This document shows positions 46,101 to 58,135 of a stretch of 64,000 nt of DNA, in pieces. Made by a program: the position numbers and the translations under genes. Under the pieces are notes generated by a model. That model worked only from the letters and a program-made list of their open reading frames with translations. It was not told the DNA's origin and ran no database searches. The stretch comes from Abelmoschus esculentus (taxonomy: Eukaryota > Streptophyta > Magnoliopsida > Malvales > Malvaceae). The number at the start of each line of letters is the position of its first letter. The stretch's first letter is position 1. The stretch lies in the NCBI GenBank assembly GCA_035048815.1, contig JAUCBN010000011.1, forward strand, positions 13,355,501-13,419,500, in the 5' to 3' direction.

Positions 46101-48737
46101 AACAAAATTATACAGATTAATCTAAAATTTTCAGCTTTTTACTCGGTTAAAATTCAAACGGATGCTCTACAAAACCTTTTTAGACATGCACGTTTTAATC
46201 TAAACAAAACGATAACTAGATGTTATTAAATCAAATTTTTTGAGTTCAAATAATTAATTATTGGCTTTTGAATTAAATTATACAGATTAATCTAAAATTT
46301 TCAGCATTTTACTCGGTTAAAATTCGAACGGATTTTCTATAAAGCCTTTTTAGACATACACATTTTAATCCGAACAAAATGATTAGTAGATGTTATTAAA
46401 TCAATTTTTTTGAGTTCAAATAATTAATTATGGGCTTTTAAACAAAATTATAAAGATTAATCTAAAATTTTCAGCTTTTTACTCGTTTAAAATTTGAACG
46501 GATTCTCTATAAACCCTTTTTAGACGTGGACGTTTTAATCCGAACAAAACAAAACCAGATGATATTAAATCAAATTTTATGAGTTCAAATAGTTAATTAT
46601 GAGATTTTGAACAAAATTATACAGATAAATCTAAAATTTTCAGCTTTTTACTCGGTTAAAATTCGAACGGATTCTCTATAAAGCCTATTTAGACATGCAC
46701 GTTTTAATCCGAACAAAACAAAAACCAGATGTTATTAAATCAAATTTTATGAGTTCAAATAGTTAATTATGGGATTTTGAACAAAATTATACAGATAAAT
46801 GTAAAATTTTTAGCTTTTTACTCGGTTAAAATTCGAATGGATTCTCTATAAAGCCTTTTTAGACATGCACGTTTTAATCCGAACAAAATGATAATTAGAT
46901 CTTATTAAATTAAATTTTACGATTTCAAATAGTTAATTATGGTATTTTAAACAAAATTATACAGATAAATCTAAAATTTTTAGCTTTTTACTCGGTTAAA
47001 ATTTGAACGGATTCTCTATAAAGCAATTTTAGACATGCACGTTTTAATCCGAACAAAACGATAACTAGATGTAATTAAATCAAATTTGATGAGTTCAAAT
47101 AATTAATTATGAGCTTTTGCACAAAATTATGTAGATTAATGTAAAATTATCATCTTTTTACTTGGTTAAAATTCAAACGGATTCTCTATAAAGCCTTTTT
47201 AGATATGCACATTTTAATCTCAACAAAATAAAAACCAGATTTTTTTAAATGAAATTTTATGTGTCCAAATATTTAATTTTGAGCTTTTGAATAAAATTAT
47301 ATAGATTAATCTAAAATTTTTAGCTTTTTACTCTGTTAAAATTCGAACGGATTCTCTATAAAGCCTTTATAGAAATGCACGTTTTAATCACAATAAAACG
47401 AAAACCAGATATTATTAAATCAAATTTTATGAGTTCAAATAGTTAATTACGGGCTTTTAAACAAAATTATACAGATTAGTCTAAAATTTTCAACTTTTTA
47501 GTCGGTTAAAATTCGAACAGATTCTCTATAAAGCCTTTTTAGACATGCACTTTTTAATCCGAGCAAAATAATTACTAGATGTTATTAAATCAAATTTTTT
47601 GAGTTTAAATAATTAATTATGGGCTTTTGAACAAAATTATACAGATTAATCTAAAAGTTTCAGCTTTTTACTTGGTTAAAATTTGAACAGATTCTCTATA
47701 AAGCCGTTTTAGACATGCACGTTTTAATTCGAACAAAACCAAAACCAAATGTTTTTAAATAAAATTTTATTAGTTGAAATAGTTAATTAAGGGCTTTTAA
47801 ACAAATTTATACAGATTAGTCTAAAATTTTCAACTTTTTTTTAGTCGATTAAAATTCGAACAGATTCTCTATAAAGCTTTTTTAGACATGCACGTTTTAA
47901 TCTGAACAAAATGATAAGTAGATGTTATTAAATCAAATTTTTTGAGTTCAAATAATTAATTATGGGCTTTTAAACAAAATTATATAGATTAATCTAAAAG
48001 TTTCAGCTTTTTACTCATTTAAAATTTGAACGGATTCTCTATAAAGCCTTTTTAGACGTGGACATTTTAATCTGAACAAAATAAAACCAGATGATATTAA
48101 ATCAAATTTTATGAGTTCAAATAGTTAATTATGAGATTTTGAACAAAATTATGCAGATAAATATAAAATTTTCAGGTTTTTACTCGGTTAAAATTCGAAC
48201 GGATTCTCTATAAAGCCTTTTTAGACATGCACGTTTTAATCCGAACAAAACAAAAACCAAATGTTATTAAATCAAATTTTATGTGTTCAAATAGTTAATT
48301 ATTGGATTTTGAACCAAATTATACAGATAAATCTAAAATTTTTAGCTTTTTACTCGGTTAAAATTCGAACGAATTCTCTATAAAAACCTTTTTAGACATG
48401 CACGTTTTAATTCTAACAAAATGATAACTAGATGTTGTTAAATAAAATTTTTTGAGTTAAAATAATTAATTATGGGCTTTTGAACAAGTTATATAGATTC
48501 ATCTAAAATTTTTATCACGTCTTAATAGCAACAAAACGACAACCAAAAGTTATTAAATCAAATTTTATGAGTTCAAATTGTTAATTATGGGTTTTTGAAC
48601 ATAATTATACAGATTAATCTCAAATTTTCAGCTTTTTACTCGGTTAAAATTCGAACGAATTTGCTATAAAGCACCTTTAGACATGCACGTTTTAATCGCA
48701 ACAAAACGACAACCAAAAGTTTTTAAATCAGATTCTA
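34111..48737 (+). repeat. 170-bp satellite block right of LINE copy 3
   Basis: About 86 monomers. 34111-37760 continues the 2,550-bp higher-order units. About 37760-43400 is mixed, with frequent type 1-2-3 monomers. About 43400-48700 belongs to the subfamily also seen at 19700-24250 (ATTTACACATGCACG, GATTCTCCATAAAG, AAAACCAGATGATATTAAATC, and the AATAATTAATTATGGGCTTT internal duplication at about 44210). Divergence rises towards the right edge: the last monomers (48480-48737) are shortened and altered (CACGTCTTAATAGCAACAAAACG, GCACCTTTAGAC), as expected at an array border. No gene is seen. Confidence 0.95.
36150..37760 (+). repeat. 15-monomer higher-order unit C, partial
   Basis: The third AAATTTAAGCGGG landmark starts here and the unit A order of private variants is followed for about 1.6 kb: CAGCATTTGG-type spacing is absent, but the CTGCTTTTT, CACCATTTTAC, GAAAGGATTCTTTATAAAGC and GCAATTTTTGACATACAAG landmarks all appear in register. 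After about 37760 the monomers no longer match unit A (TCTATAAAACAATTTTAGAC in place of the unit A monomer), so the higher-order register is lost. Confidence 0.68.
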
Positions 48738-49305
48738 TGTAACCCCCTTAGCCCGGCCTAGATGGAACCAGCACTAATGGGTTACACGGGGAATATCATA
48801 CCAAACCTACGAAGGTCTGATTCAATAAACAACCCTAAAACCGTTATATATATTTTTTCTTCTAGATGCATAATTGTATTACTACATGTCAAGGTCTCAT
48901 ACAAGGCATTAACGAAAATAATCCGATCTTAAACAAACATCCGATTAAATACTTAAGTAAATTAAGGACTAAAACGTAAAACTTTTAAATTTTAATAACA
49001 AAGTACAAATTCTTTTCATCAAAGTTCAATTAACCATACAAGTATCCCTCACGGAAAGTTTCAAGTCAAACGGAACATTCTAACTTCATCAATTACATGT
49101 TTCACTAATTTAGGGACCAAAATGTAAATCTTTCAAACTATAAGAAATTCTTCCAAATTGAGTTAGCCATCTTGAAATTAAATAAACTTTATGCATCCAT
49201 GTGAAATTTCAGCTCAAAATAACATCTGGAGATACCCTAATTGAACAAACAAAGATATTCGGGACTAAAATGCAATTTCCAGCAACTATCAATTACTAGC
49301 AGCCA

Positions 49306-49460
49306 AAGGTTTCGAAACCTTTCATAAAGGTTTCGAAACTTTATGTAAAAGGTTTCAAAACTTCCCTGAAGGTTTCGAAACATTTTGCATCCAGTAACTT
49401 TCCAGAATCAAGTTTGCTAGAAAGGTTTCGAAACTGCCTTCACTAAAGTTTCGAAACTTT
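49306..49460. repeat. Cluster of six palindromic GGTTTCGAAAC motifs
   Basis: The near-palindrome GTTTCGAAAC, usually as AAGGTTTCGAAAC, occurs at about 49308, 49329, 49371, 49424 and 49447, with a one-base variant (GGTTTCAAAAC) at about 49351. Spacing is about 20 bp for the first four and wider after that. Either strand reads the same 10 bases. Confidence 0.8.
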
Positions 49461-50204
49461 GGGTCTGGAACCTAAAAGTTCCGTCACACTAAGTGAATAT
49501 TATCGACTCAATACACAACCATTAATCACTACCATCTATATGCATAAGTCCTAGGCATAATTAACAACATATAACACATGATTATCAACATCAAGAATAT
49601 CAAGCAAACTATAGGCATGCTACCTAGAACATGATTAAAGTCTTAACGATCATGCAAGTACATGCTTCAACAATCCAAACAATACCATAGTCTATCAATT
49701 AACAATCAAGCAACATAGGTCTTATTTCAACATAAACCAAAGTCTAAGTTCACACTCCTCACATAGGATGGGTTTACACATTGCCAAGCCCTCAACTTAT
49801 TTGTCAAAACATATCGAATTTGAAGTAACCTTTCCCCTTGGTTTCCTTGCTCCGAATATAGTCCCGAGTGCCTTTATCTTTCTGCAAGGATGAAAAGAGA
49901 GCCTAAACAAACATGCTTAGTGAGGAAGCTCTACACAAGATCATCAATGCATCTATTTAAAATCATAATGAAACCATAGTTTGCAATGCATCATTAAAAA
50001 CATGCATGCTTAACATTTCACGTTCATGTCTATAATATCAAATCACTTTCTTGAGTATGTTCAACATTATCAATACATTTCATGAATGATGCACAATGTT
50101 CTATTTTAATCCATGTATGCATATTGGCTTCTAGTGATCACTTATTGTGAACCTTAAGTTCATCGAATACACGGATCCATTGTTAGAAACCATTAGTCTC
50201 ATCA

Positions 50205-50395
50205 TGACATCAAGTCACCATTGACATGACACCAAGTCACCATTTACATGACACGAAGTCACCATTGACATGACACGAAGTCACCATTATAGCACTACCA
50301 CACACAATTGGACACATAGTCATCCTTGTTACGTGTAGGCGGCTCTACCACGCACGATTGGACACAAAGTCACCCTTGTTACTTGTAGGCAATAT
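50205..50395. repeat. Short tandem repeats: CATGACAC-AAGTCACCATT units and a longer duplication
   Basis: Four units of about 22 bp (TGACACGAAGTCACCATT with small changes) run from about 50205 to 50290. They are followed by two copies of a roughly 60-bp unit containing CTACCACGCACGATTGGACA and GTCACCCTTGTTAC (about 50287-50395). Confidence 0.75.
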
Positions 50396-50514
50396 TCTTT
50401 ATTCTCAATAATGTTTATAGTGCACTTAAGACAATCCTAATGACATGTCATTCATATTCGAATCTAAAGTTAGTGTCACTAAGCCAATATCATATTCAAA
50501 TGTGCATGATAATT

Positions 50515-50725
50515 TGCTGCTCATAATGCATGCATAATATATTCACAAATGAACCAAATGTCATGCCCAACGGCACCATCAATTTCAAGGCAAATAACCA
50601 CATAATATTCCAATTCATTTTCAGCTCATAATGCATCCATAATATGCTCAACAAATGAACCGAAAGTCATGCCCAATGACACCTTTAATTTGAAGGTAAA
50701 TAACCACATACATTCCAAATTCATT
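50515..50725. repeat. Tandem duplication of about 107 bp
   Basis: GCTCATAATGCATGCATAAT at about 50518 recurs as GCTCATAATGCATCCATAAT at about 50625. Each is followed by AAATGAACC, GTCATGCCCAA and AAATAACCACATA. The copies are diverged by several substitutions and small indels. Confidence 0.75.
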
Positions 50726-51340
50726 TTTCCATGTTTTCCATAACCATGTATGTCTTTTTAAATCATGCATTTTCAGCAAGTATTTCTCATGCATGCATCA
50801 ATTCAACATCATGTTTATGCATTCCAAAAATCTAATAGCATTGCCAACATCAATGCCTTTACCGAAGGTAGCCGAAGCTCATGTTAATATATCAAAAACA
50901 TTTACTTTACTTACTCTTGAACTATAGAAAGTTTTCACACTCTTCCATAGTCCCCAAAATAGAACCGTACCAATATGAATGTTCCCTCACCTTGAGCGTT
51001 TGCAGTGATGGACGACCTCTCTCTTTCAGCATATGTCACGATGAACTTCCCTCTCTTCGAGCGCTTGTCATGGTGAATGGTCCCTCTCTTTGACCGTATA
51101 CCATGATGGACGACCCCTCTCTTTGAGTATATGTCGAGATGAATGACCCCTCTCTTCGAGTGCATGTCATAATGAATGGTCCCTTTCTTAGAGCGTATAC
51201 CGTGATGGATCGCCCCTCTCTTTGAGCGTATGTAGCAATGAATAACTCCTTTCTTTGAGTGCATGGTATGATGAACAGTCACTCTCTCTGAGCTCATACC
51301 GTGATCGATGACCCCTCTATTTGAGTGTATGGTGCGATGA

Positions 51341-51460
51341 ATGAGCCTTCTCTTCGAGTGCATATCATGGTGAACGGTCAATGAGCCTTCTCTTCGAGTG
51401 CATATCATGGTGAACGGTCAATGAGCCTTCTCTTCGAGTCATATCATGGTGAACGGTCCC
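51341..51460. repeat. 40-bp local triplication inside minisatellite array 1
   Basis: ATGAGCCTTCTCTTCGAGTG starts at 51341 and 51381 and, with one base missing, at 51421. The three copies are otherwise identical over 40 bp, a period that does not fit the 33-bp register and so arose by a later slip. Confidence 0.85.
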
Positions 51461-54400
51461 TCTCTTTGAGCGTATATCTTGATGTACGATCCCTCTCTTT
51501 GAACGTATGTTGCATTGAATAACCCCTCTCTTCGAGTGCATGTCATAATGAATGATCCCTCTCTTTAATCATATACCGTGACGGACAACTCTTCTCTTGG
51601 AGTGTATGTCGCGATGAATAACCCCTCTCTTCGAGTGTATGTCATAATGAAAAGACACTCTCTTTGAACGTATACCATGACCGATGACCCTTCTCTTTGA
51701 CCGTATGTCGCTATGAATTATCCATCTCTTCGAGTGCATGTCATGGGAAACGGTCCCTCTCTTTGAGTGTATGTATGTCGTGATGGATGACCCCTCTCTT
51801 TGATTATATGTCGCGATGAATGACCCCTGTCTTCGAGTGCATGTCATAATGAACGGTCCCTTTCTTAGACTGTATACCGTGATGGACGACCCTTCTCTTT
51901 GAGTGTATGTCGTGATGAATGATCCCTCTTTTTAAGTACATGTCATAATGAACGATCCCTTTCTTAGAGCGTATACCGTGATGGACGACCCCTTCTCTTT
52001 AAGCGTATGTCACGATGAATGTCCCCTCTCATCGAGTGCATGTCATAATGAATGGTCCCTCTTTTTGAGCGTATACCGTGATGGATGTCCCCTCTCTTTG
52101 AGCGTTTATCGCGATGAATAACTTCTTTCTTCGAGTGCATGTCATAATGAATAGTCCCTCTCTTTGAGAGTGTACCGTGATCGATGACCCCTCTCTTTGA
52201 GCGTTTGTTGCGATGAATGACCTCTCTCTTCGAGTGCATGTCATAGTGAACATTCCATCTCTATGAGCATATACCGTGACAGACGACCCCTTTCTTTAAC
52301 CGTTAGTCGTGATGAATGACCCCTCTCTTCGTGTGCATCTCATGGTGAACGGTCAATTTCATAGAGCATATACCGTCACGAATGACCCATATATTTGATC
52401 ATATGTCATAGTTTATGAACCCTATCTTCGAGAGTAAGTCATAATGAATGACCCCTCTTTGAGCGTATGTCGTGATGGATGACCTCTCTCCTTGAGCGTA
52501 TGTGTGATGAATGACCCTTCTCTTCGAGTGCATGTCTTGGTGAATGGTCCCTTTCTTAGAGCTTATACCGTGATGAACGACCCTCTCTTTGAACGTATTT
52601 CGCGGTGAATGACCCCTCTCTTCAAGCATACGTCATAACAAACGGTCCGTCTCTTTGAGCGTATTCCGTGATTGACGACCTCTCTCTCTAACCATATTTG
52701 CGAATGAATGACCCCTCTCTTCGAGTGCATGTCATAGTGAACGGTCCCTTTCTTAGAGCATATACCATGATGGACGACCACTCTCTTTGAGCGTATACCG
52801 TGATGGACGACCCTTCTCTTTAAGCATATGTCGCGATGAGTTACCCCTCTCCGACTTTATATCATAATGAACGGTCCCTCTCTTTGAGTGTATACCATGA
52901 TGGACTACCCATCTCTTTGAGCGTATTTCGTGGTGAATGACCCCTCTCTTCAAGCGTATGTCATAATAAACGGTCAGTCTCTTTGAGCGTATACTGTGAT
53001 GGACGACATCTCCCTCTAAGCATATTTTGTGAGTGATTGACCCCTCTCTTCGAGTGCATGTCATTGTGAACGGTCCCTTTCTTAGAGCATATACCATGAT
53101 AGACGGCCCCACTCTTTGGGCGTATGTTGCGATGAATGACTCCTCTCTTTGAGTGCCTGTCATAATAAACGGTTTCTCTTTGAGCATATACCGTGATGGA
53201 CGACCCTTCTCTTTGAGCGTATGTAACGGTGAATGAACCCTCTCTTCAAGCATATGTCATAATAAACGGTCCCTCTCTTTGAGCGTATAGCGTGATCGAT
53301 GACCTCTTTCTTTGAGCTTACGTTGGGATGAATGACCCCCCTCTTCGAGTGCATGTCATGGTGAGCGTTCCCTCTCTTTGAACATATACCGTTATGGACG
53401 ACCCCTCTCTTTGAGCGTATAATATGATGAATGACACATATCTTAGAGTGCATATCATTGTGAATGGTCCCTCTCTTTGAGCGTATGTCTTGATGAATGA
53501 CCCCTCTCTTCGAGTGCATGTCATAATGAAAGGTCCTCTCTTTGAGCTTATATCGTGATTGATGACCCCTATCTTTGAGCATATGTTGCGATGAATGAAC
53601 CCTCTCTTTGAGCGTATGTCATAATGAACGGTCTGTCACTTTGAGCGTATGTCATGATGAACGACCCCTCTCTTCGAATACATGACATGGTAAACGGTCC
53701 CTCTCTTTGAGCGTATACCATGATGGACGATCCCTCTCTTTGAGCATTTGTCATGATGAATGACCCCTCCTCTTTAAGTGCTTGTCATAATGAATGGTCC
53801 CTTTCTTTGAGCTTATTCCATGATCGATGACCCCACTCTTTGAGCATATGTTGCGATGAATCACCCCTCTTCGAGTGTATGACATGGTGAACGGTCCCTC
53901 TCTTTGAACGTATACCGTGATAGACGATACCTCTCTTTGAGCATATGTCACGGTGAATGACCCCTCTCTTTAAGCGTATATAATAATGCATGGTCCATCT
54001 CTTTGAGCGTATGCCGTGATGGACAACCCCTCTCTTTGAGGGAATGTCGCGATGAATGATCCCTTTCTTCAAGTGCATGTCATAGTGAACGATCCCTTTC
54101 TATGAGCGTATACCGTGATGAACGACCCTTCTCTTTGAGTGTATGTCGTGATGAATGACTCCTCTCTTCGAGCATTTGTCATAATAAATGGTCCCAATCT
54201 TTGAGCGTTTTCTGGAAGGACGACCCCTCTCTTTAAGCGTATGTCGCGATGAATTATCCCTCTCTTCGAGTGCATGTCATGGTGAACGGTACCTCTCTTT
54301 GAGCGTGTAGCGTGATAGACGACCCATCTCCTTGAGCATATGTTACGGTGAATGACCCCTATCTTCGAGTGCATGTCATGGTGACCGGTCCCTATCTTTG

Positions 54401-55490
54401 AGTGTATACCGTGATGGACGACCCCTCTCTTTACGCGTATGACGCAATGAATACCCTCTTTAAGTGCATGTCATAATGAATGGTCCCTCTCTTTGAGCGT
54501 GTACCCTGACGGATGAACCCTCTCATTGAGCTTATGTTACAATGAATGATCCCTGTCTTCGAGTGCTTGTCATAATTAACGGTCCCTTTCATGGAGCGTA
54601 AATCGTGATGGATGACCCGTTTCCTTAAGCATACGTCGCAGTGAATGACTTCTCTCTTGAAGCTTATGTCATAATAAAAGGTCCCTCTCCTTGAGCGTAT
54701 ACCATGATGGACGACCCCTCTCTTCGAGTGAATGTCATAGTGAACGGTCCCTTTCTTAGAGCGTATATAGTGATGGATGACCACTCTCTCTGAGCGTATG
54801 TCACGATGAATGACTCCTCTCTTCGAGCTTTTGTCACAATGAACGGTCCCTCTCTTTGAGAAGTTGTCGTGATGGATGACCCCTCTCTTTGAGCGTATGT
54901 CACAAAGAATGACCCCTCTCTTCGAGTGCATGTCATGGCGAATGATCCCCCTCTTTGAGCGTATACCGTGATGGACGACTCTCACTTTAAGCATATGTCG
55001 CAATGAATGATCCCTCTCTACGAGTTCATGTCATGGGTAACTGTCCCTCTCTTTGAGCATATACCTTGATGGACGACCCCTCTCTTCGTGCGTATGTTGA
55101 AATGAACGGGTTCCCTCTCTTTTAGAGTATGTCGCGATGGACGACCCATCTCTTCGAGTGCATGTCAAGGTGAACGGTCCCTCTCTTTGAGAGTATGTCG
55201 CGATGAATGACCCCTCTCTTCGAGTGTATGTCATAATAAATTGTCCCATTCCTGGAGCCTATATCGTGATGGAAGATCCCTCTCATTGAGCATATGTTGC
55301 GATGAATGACCCCTTTCTTCGAGTGCATGTCATGGTGAATAGTCTCTCTCTTTGAGTGTATACCGTGATGGACGACCCCTCTCTTTGAGTGTATGTCATG
55401 ATGAATGATCCCTCTCTTCGAGTGCATGTTATAAATAACGGTCCCTCTCTTTGAGCGTATAACGTGATCGATGACCCCTCTCTTTAAGCG

Positions 55491-56407
55491 TATACCGTGA
55501 TCGATGTCCCCTCTATTTGTGCGTTTGTCACAATGAATAAACCCACTCTTCGAATGCATGTCATAAAAAGGGTCACTTTCTTAGAGCGTATACCGTGATG
55601 AACTACCCCTCTCTTTGAGCGTATGTCGCGTTGAATGGTCGCTCTCTTCGAGTGCATGTCATACTGAACGGTCCTCTCTTTGGGCATATACCGTGACCAA
55701 CGACCCCTCTCTTTGAGCATATATCGCGATGAATGACCCCTCTGTTAGAGTGCATGTCATAATGAACGGTCCCTTTGTAAGAGCATATACCGTGAAGGAC
55801 GACCCTCTCTTTGAGCATATACCGTGATGGACAACCCGTCTCTTTGAGCGTATATCGTGGTGAATGACCCCTCTCTTTGATTGCATGTCATGGTGAACGG
55901 TCACTCTCCTTAAGCGTATACGTGATGGACGACCCCTCTCTTTAAGCGTATACCGTGATCGTTGTCCCCTCTATTTGTGCATTTGTCACAATGAATAAAC
56001 CTACTCTTCGAATGCATGTCATAAAAAGGGTCACTTTCTTAGAGTGTATACCGTGATGAACTACCCCTCTCTTTGAGCGAATGCCGCGTTGAATGGTCGC
56101 TCTCTTCGAGTGCATGTCATACTGAACGGTCCTCTCTTTGGGCATATACCGTGACCGACGACCCCTCTCTTTGAGCATATATCGCGATGAATGACCCCTC
56201 TGTTAGAGTGCATGTCATAATGAACGGTCCCTTTGTAAGAGCATATACCGTGAAGGACGACCCGTCTCTTTGAGCATATACCGTGATGGACAACCCGTCT
56301 CTTTGAGCGTATATCGTGGTGAATGACCCCTCTCTTTGATTGCATGTCATGGTGAACGGTCACTCTCCTTAAGCGTATACGTGATGGACGACCCCTCTCT
56401 TTGGGCG
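55491..56407. repeat. 458-bp tandem duplication inside minisatellite array 1
   Basis: The block starting TATACCGTGATCGATGTCCC at 55491 recurs at 55949 with few differences. Both copies share private variants such as CTCTATTTGTGC, CATAAAAAGGGTCAC and CTCTGTTAGAGTGC. The offset of 458 bp is not a multiple of 33 because the block carries small deletions. Confidence 0.85.
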
Positions 56408-57285
56408 TATGTCACGATGAATGACCCCTCTCTTCGAATGCATGTCTTGATGAACGATTCCTCTCTTTGAGGGTATACAGTTAAGCACGACCCCTCTCTT
56501 TGAGAGTATGTCTCGATGAATGAACCCTCTCTTCGAGTGCATGTCATAATGAATGGTCCCTCTCTTTGAGCGTATGTCGCGATGAATGACCCATCTCTTA
56601 GAGTGCATGTCATAATGAATGGTCCCTCCCTATGAGCATATACCGTGATCGATGACCCCTCTATTTGAGCGTATGTCACGATGAAAGACCCCTCTCTTCG
56701 AGCGTATGTCATAATGAACGATCCTTCTCTTTGAGCATATACCTTTATCGATGACCCCTCTCATTGAGAGTATGTTGCAATGAATGATCTATCTCTTCGA
56801 GTGCATGTCATGGTGAACGGTCCTCTGTTAGATCGTATACCGTTATGGACGACCCTTTTCTTTAAGCGTATGTCACGATGTATGACCCCTCTCTTCGAGG
56901 GCATGTCGTAAAGAATGGTCGCTTTGGTCGAGCGTATACCGTGATGGACGACCCCTCTCTTTGAGCGTATGTCTCATTGAATGATCCTTCTTCGAGTGCA
57001 AGTCATGGTGAACGATCCCTTTGTTTGAGCGTATACCGTTATGAATGAACCCTCTCTTTGAGCATTTGTCTCTATGAATGACCCTTTTCTTCGAGCGTCA
57101 GTCATAATGAACGGTCCCTCTCTTTGAGCGTATGTCGTGATTGATGACCCCTCTCCTTGAGAGTATATTGTGATGAATAACTCCTCTGTTCGAGTGCATG
57201 TCATAATTAACAGTCCCTCTCTTTGAGCATATACCGTGATGGACGACCCTCTCTTTGATAATTTGCCGCATTAAATGCCTGCTCT

Positions 57286-58135
57286 AATATAAAATACAAC
57301 AGGATAGATGGTTGTGGTTGTATGATGTTGGATAGATTTGTCCTCGTCACCCTCCTAATCGCAATTGAAGGGGCAAACACCTACAAACGAAACGAATCTC
57401 TCCGGTGAATAGATGATATGTTATTGTCCTAGGCTCCCTCCTATCCGTAATTAGATCGACAAATACCATAATCGGCTCTATCTCACCCTCCTAAATACGA
57501 TTGCTTAGGCAAGCGAGAGTGTGAAGATAATCTCCCTCATAAAAACTTGAAGTACATATGTTGAAGAAGACTTCTGATAAGAAAAATAGCATGGCGAATC
57601 TATCTAGCTTGCAAATAAAATGACCCAAGGCCAAGAGTTTTGTAACTCAAAAATTCTTGATCTTCATGTTTTTACAAGAGAAGAGTCTACCCCCTTTTAT
57701 AGTCTAAAGGAGACCATAGAATTGCTTAATAAATAGCTGATCAATCCCTAAATATCAACATATGGATAGCTTAATAGAATAAATCCCTTAAAACCAGCTT
57801 ATGGATAGCCAATTAAAAGGAATCCTAAGGAAAAAATATAATACTAATAATAACAGTCAAAGCTTTATAATCCAGCTTTGAATTAATTTATTTTAATGTC
57901 TAATTCATCCAAAAGCTTTATATATTAGCTTTTGGATTCAATTTTACAAAATCTCAAAACAATCCCGTATCCAGATTTCTGCATGTGCAACATTGAATAA
58001 AATGAACATATCTTAAGCTTCCGATGTCCGATTGATGCGTTAAAAAGGTAATTGAATGACGGTCAATTTGTTAGAGGATAACTCTTCCCATAAATGATAT
58101 GTGCCGATCTTGTTGAAGATGTTGAACGATAAACT
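57286..58135 (-). mobile_element. LTR-like sequence, minus orientation (inverted copy of 63070-63905)
   Basis: The reverse complement of this block matches 63070-63905 over its whole length, with moderate divergence and indels: the TATA region, the ATTTGCAAG segment, GAAGTCTTCTTCAACATA, CACTCTCGCTTGCCTAAGCA and the GGAGGGTG repeats all correspond. A TATA box about two-fifths of the way along and a downstream GC-richer R/U5-like part suggest an LTR or the end of a long element. No coding region, primer site or paired LTR is attached. It interrupts the minisatellite, separating arrays 1 and 2. Confidence 0.6.
57691..57703 (-). promoter_or_regulatory. TATA box of the minus-strand LTR-like copy
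   Basis: The minus strand reads ACTATAAAAGGGG, a strong plant TATA box, identical to the plus-strand copy at 63481-63493. Transcription would run leftward towards 57286. Confidence 0.5.

Larger units (their letters stand above)
48738..50971. other. Non-satellite, non-coding interval, possibly an old LTR
   Basis: The satellite ends at GATTCTATG and is followed by TGTAACCCCCTTAGCCCGGC, which on the minus strand reads as GGGGGTTACA, the kind of CA-ending terminus seen in plant LTRs. No second LTR, primer site or 5-bp target duplication was found, so a solo LTR is only a guess. The interval holds several local repeats, listed separately, and no reading frame with recognisable content. The right end fades into the minisatellite near 50972. 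Confidence 0.4.
50972..57285. repeat. 33-bp minisatellite in 99-bp trimers, array 1
   Basis: About 190 units of 33 bp. The trimer consists of a unit with GTATGTCGCGATGAATGACC and CTCTCTTCGAGT, a unit with GCATGTCATAATGAACGGTC and CTCTCTTTGAGC, and a unit with GTATACCGTGATGGACGACC and CTCTCTTTGAGC. Each half-unit ends in the shared CCTCTCTTYGAG. Because 33 is a multiple of three, two minus-strand frames stay open for up to 190 codons, giving 11-residue repeats such as HSKRGVIHRDI, RSKRGVVHHGI, RSKRGTIHYDM in one frame and MTCTRREGSFI, ATYAQREGSSI, TVYAQREGPFI in another. I treat these as by-products: they are frequently interrupted and have no family I recognise. Confidence 0.93.

Noticed and set aside
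2773..48737. CENP-B-box-like motif in the satellite monomer
   Set aside because: I looked for the TTCG...CGGG core in the expected spacing. ATTCGAACGG is present in many monomers, but the rest of the 17-bp box does not match.
48738..50971. Host gene or promoter in the only long non-repetitive interval
   Set aside because: No frame longer than about 70 codons, no splice-linked coding pattern and several local repeats; an old LTR or intergenic DNA is more likely.
50972..57285. CRISPR-like array of short repeats
   Set aside because: The repeats are directly adjacent with no unique spacers and vary among themselves; the context is a plant genome. This is a minisatellite.
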